64,000 bases of DNA from positions 3,660,845-3,724,844 of the forward strand of contig NZ_CP085530.1 of assembly GCF_020616155.1 (NCBI RefSeq), read 5' to 3'. A program made the position numbers and the translations under genes. Origin of the DNA: Vogesella sp. XCS3 (GTDB lineage Bacteria; Pseudomonadota; Gammaproteobacteria; Burkholderiales; Chromobacteriaceae). The notes under the pieces are model-generated. The model was not told the DNA's origin. It was given only the letters and a program-made list of their open reading frames with translations, and ran no database searches. Positions 61,657 to 64,000 of this stretch are shown piece by piece. The number at the start of each line of letters is the position of its first letter. The stretch's first letter is position 1.

Positions 61657-62235
61657 TTATAGAATCTCCACGCCTTCGTTTTGCAACATGGTCACCAGGG
61701 CGAACAGCGGCACGCCGATCAGCGAATTGGGGTCGTCGGCTTCTACTTTCTGCATCAGTGCGCCGCCCAGCGTTTCGCTCTTGGCGCTACCGGCACAGTG
61801 GAGGGCATCCGGTTCGCGGGTAAGGTAGTTGCGGATCTGTTGCTCGCCAAGGGTGCGCAGTGTGACTTTGGTGATGCCCACGTCTTCTTGCAGTTGGCCG
61901 CTGCGGCTGTTGTACAGCGCCAGTGCCGAATGGAATACCACGGTGCGCCCGCTCATCCATTGCAGCATTTTCACGCCGTTTTCAAAGCTGCCCGGTTTGC
62001 CGATCTGCTGGCCGTCCAGCAAGGCAACCTGGTCGCCACCGATGATCAGTGCGTCCGGGTATTGGCTGGCCAGGGACATCGCCTTGGTGCGCGCCAGGCG
62101 CACGGCGGTCTCCAGGGCGCTTTCGCCCGGCAGCGGGGTTTCGTCGCACACAGGCGCGGCAGTGACGAGCGGCAGGCCCAGGCGGGCGACAATCTCACGC
62201 CGGTAAGGCGAGGTAGAAGCGAGAACAATCTGCAT
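61657..62235 (-). CDS. Maf/YceF-family nucleotide pyrophosphatase
   Basis: The 192-residue protein shows the Maf signature LASTSPYRREIVARLGLP, RTKAMSLA, GGDQVALLDGQ, and CAGSAKSETLGGAL. YceF-type Maf enzymes cleave 7-methyl-GTP and related non-canonical nucleotides. Start MQIVLAS at 62235 was chosen as the family N-terminus over an ATG six codons earlier. It is divergent from yceD, and this arrangement next to yceD-rpmF-plsX is common in proteobacteria. Confidence 0.92.
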   Translation of the reverse strand: MQIVLASTSPYRREIVARLGLPLVTAAPVCDETPLPGESALETAVRLARTKAMSLASQYPDALIIGGDQVALLDGQQIGKPGSFENGVKMLQWMSGRTVVFHSALALYNSRSGQLQEDVGITKVTLRTLGEQQIRNYLTREPDALHCAGSAKSETLGGALMQKVEADDPNSLIGVPLFALVTMLQNEGVEIL

Positions 62236-62355
62236 GGTGTATCCGGTGGGCAAGCTGCCGCGGGCGTTTTGACAACGGCCACGAGCAGGGTGTCGATAGG
62301 TTAAGTCCTGATTGTTTTGACAAAATGGCAGCGGCGATTATATCATCCAAGGTTT

Positions 62356-62856
62356 ATGTCTAACCCGATTTTGATTGATCCGCTCGCGTTTGCCCGCGAT
62401 GGTGGTTTGCTGGAAAGCGAAACGCCGGTTGCAGCAATGAATGTTCGCGTGCACGAGGTGCTGGCTTCTACCGCTGGCGCAGCTCGTTTCACCGTTAGTG
62501 GTTTTAGTGACCGCTTGCGGCGTCCGTCGTTGCGTTATCGTGTCGAGGCCAATGTCGAGGTCAATTGTCAGCGTTGTCTGGCGGCCATGCCGCTGGAGGT
62601 GGTAAGCGAAGGGGTCATCACGCTGTTTGTCAGCGAGGCGAAACTGGAAGCTGCCGTAAACGTGGACGATGAGCTGGACGCCATCCTGGCCGAAGAAACA
62701 TTCGACGTGACCGCGCTGATCGAAGACGAAATCATTATGGGCTTGCCGCTGTCGCCGAAACACGACGATTGCGGTACGGAGCATCTGGAGCGCGCCAAGG
62801 CTGACAAGCCTAACCCCTTTGCGGTACTGGCGACGCTTAAGAAATCCGGGTCCTGA
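62356..62856 (+). CDS. yceD: DUF177/YceD-family protein
   Basis: The 166-residue protein has the YceD pattern [12 protein letters not shown] in the middle and the late acidic segment [21 protein letters not shown], which is split here, with a possible zinc site from the two Cys of CQRC and the Cys of HDDC. Members act with 23S rRNA in large-subunit biogenesis in plants and bacteria; molecular detail is limited. It is the first gene of yceD-rpmF-plsX. Start [14 protein letters not shown] was chosen. Confidence 0.92.
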   Translation: MSNPILIDPLAFARDGGLLESETPVAAMNVRVHEVLASTAGAARFTVSGFSDRLRRPSLRYRVEANVEVNCQRCLAAMPLEVVSEGVITLFVSEAKLEAAVNVDDELDAILAEETFDVTALIEDEIIMGLPLSPKHDDCGTEHLERAKADKPNPFAVLATLKKSGS

Positions 62857-62886
62857 ACTTTTACTTGAATTTCTTAGGAGTCGACC

Positions 62887-63066
62887 ATGGCTGTTCAACA
62901 GAACAAAAAGTCCCCGTCCAAACGTGGCATGCACCGCGCACACGATTTTCTGACCGCTCCGTCGCTCGCTAAAGAGCCGACCACCGGCGAAACCCACCTG
63001 CGTCACCACATCAGCCCGAACGGTTTCTACCGTGGCCGTCAGGTTGTGAAGGCTAAAGGCGAGTAA
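62887..63066 (+). CDS. rpmF: 50S ribosomal protein bL32
   Basis: The 59-residue basic protein reads [20 protein letters not shown] at its N-terminus and ends [10 protein letters not shown], typical of L32. No Cys pair is present, so this is the zinc-independent form. TAGGAG precedes the ATG at 62887. Location between yceD and plsX is the usual one. Confidence 0.98.
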   Translation: MAVQQNKKSPSKRGMHRAHDFLTAPSLAKEPTTGETHLRHHISPNGFYRGRQVVKAKGE

Positions 63067-63127
63067 TCTGCGCCTTGACCACTCTTACCTTCATAACTAC
63101 AGGTAGGTTTACTACCGTTTCACGTTG

Positions 63128-64000
63128 ATGACTATCACCGTAGCGGTTGATGCAATGGGCGGTGACGTTGGCCTCAAAGTCACCGTCCCGGCATCTATCC
63201 GATTCCTCCAAGAAACCCCCGACATTCATCTGATCCTAGTTGGCGACAGTGCGGCAATCGATGCCGAGCTGCATGGCCTTCAGGATGCTTTGCGTGCGCG
63301 TGTGCGTGTTCACCATGCTACCGAAGTGGTAGGCATGGACGAATCGCCGCAGCTTGCGTTGAAGAACAAGAAAGATTCGTCGATGAGGGTGGCGATTAAC
63401 CTCGTCAAAGAAGGTCAGGCGCAAGCCGCCGTCTCGGCCGGTAATACCGGTGCGCTGATGGCTACGGCCAAGTTTGTCCTGAAAACCATCCCCGGTATCG
63501 ACCGCCCGGCCATTGCCAAAATGATGCCTGGTATCAAGGGCAGCACCTGCGTGCTGGACCTGGGTGCCAACGTTGAATGCTCGCCGGAACAGCTGGTGCA
63601 ATTCGGCATCATGGGCTCGGAGCTGGCTGCCAGCCTGACACATAAGGCAAACCCGACGGTAGGCCTGCTGAACATCGGCTCGGAAGATATCAAGGGTACA
63701 GATTCCATCAAGCGTGCAGCCGAGCTGCTGCGCGAATCCGGTCTCAATTTCCACGGTAACGTTGAAGGCAACGACATCTTCAAATCGACAGTAGATGTGG
63801 TAGTCTGCGACGGCTTTACCGGCAACATTGCGCTAAAAGCATCCGAGGGGCTGGCGCACATGATTGCTACCTTCCTGCGCGAAGAGTTCGCCAGCACGTG
63901 GTGGACCAAGCTGTGCGCCCTGGCTGCCATGCCGGTGCTCAAGCGGTTCAAGGCGCGTGTTGACCCCCGCTATTACAACGGCGCCAGTTTTCTGGGCTTG
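63128..64000 (+). CDS. plsX: Phosphate acyltransferase PlsX (partial, C-terminus outside)
   Basis: PlsX converts acyl-ACP to acyl-phosphate for phospholipid synthesis. The first 291 residues are in the window (family length about 340) and the gene runs off the right end. The sequence shows [12 protein letters not shown] at the start, then [47 protein letters not shown] and [19 protein letters not shown] 63128 follows rpmF by 61 bases. fabH is expected next. Confidence 0.96.
   Translation, partial: MTITVAVDAMGGDVGLKVTVPASIRFLQETPDIHLILVGDSAAIDAELHGLQDALRARVRVHHATEVVGMDESPQLALKNKKDSSMRVAINLVKEGQAQAAVSAGNTGALMATAKFVLKTIPGIDRPAIAKMMPGIKGSTCVLDLGANVECSPEQLVQFGIMGSELAASLTHKANPTVGLLNIGSEDIKGTDSIKRAAELLRESGLNFHGNVEGNDIFKSTVDVVVCDGFTGNIALKASEGLAHMIATFLREEFASTWWTKLCALAAMPVLKRFKARVDPRYYNGASFLGL

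Overview
The window reads as a chromosomal segment of a GC-rich betaproteobacterium, most likely Neisseriales (Chromobacteriaceae, Vogesella-like). That placement is an inference from protein flavour and gene order such as yceD-rpmF-plsX; no 16S gene is present. Coding density is high, no phage, transposase or CRISPR array is visible, and one tRNA-Ser(CGA) lies near 56.1 kb.

Layout. 1-1.5 kb: end of a membrane-protein gene, an unknown 170-residue protein and serB. 1.5-3.9 kb: a four-gene bufferin operon (bufA-bufB-bufC-DoxX), which makes a modified copper-binding RiPP. 4.1-6.5 kb: queC, a three-domain QueD-like protein and queE (7-deazaguanine synthesis). 6.6-12.8 kb: a lipid kinase and the glycerol regulon glpR, glpD, glpF, glpK with GlpR-type operator repeats. 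13-16.4 kb: an electrophile-response cluster of NemR-like repressor, nitroreductase, old yellow enzyme and DJ-1/PfpI protein with two NemR-type operators. 16.5-18.4 kb: GNAT acetyltransferase and EAL phosphodiesterase. 18.4-21.4 kb: modABC-modE behind a perfect ModE box. 21.5-26.2 kb: UPF0303 protein, ABC1/UbiB kinase-like protein, small membrane proteins, a secreted nuclease and a split chromate transporter with a divergent LysR gene. 27-29 kb: a chemoreceptor. 29.3-37 kb: a Dpp/Opp-type transporter and a FecBCD-type transporter in tandem, with a Fur-like AT-rich box. 37-45.4 kb: the potassium system kdpFABC plus kdpDE, preceded by a KdpE-type operator and an extra 33-residue membrane microprotein. 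45.4-53.3 kb: an agmatine/putrescine locus with three exported (Tat-type) agmatine deiminase paralogues, a polyamine-type binding protein, AguB, cytoplasmic AguA and a LysR regulator. 53.3-62.2 kb: lipoprotein hydrolase, an unknown secreted repeat protein, tRNA-Ser, aminotransferase, LemA with a GIDE-like EF-hand protein, DUF2520 protein, diguanylate cyclase, RsmI-like methyltransferase and Maf protein. 62.3-64 kb: yceD, rpmF and the start of plsX, the head of a fatty-acid synthesis operon.

The most striking signal is not a gene. A short word, TTGGCCGC with preferred form GTTGGCCGCA, occurs roughly eighty times on both strands by hand scan, far above what base composition predicts. Some copies sit head-to-head as perfect palindromes between genes, much as DNA uptake sequences do in Neisseria. 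The word does not resemble the known Neisserial uptake-sequence dialects as I recall them, so this may be an undescribed genome-wide signal.
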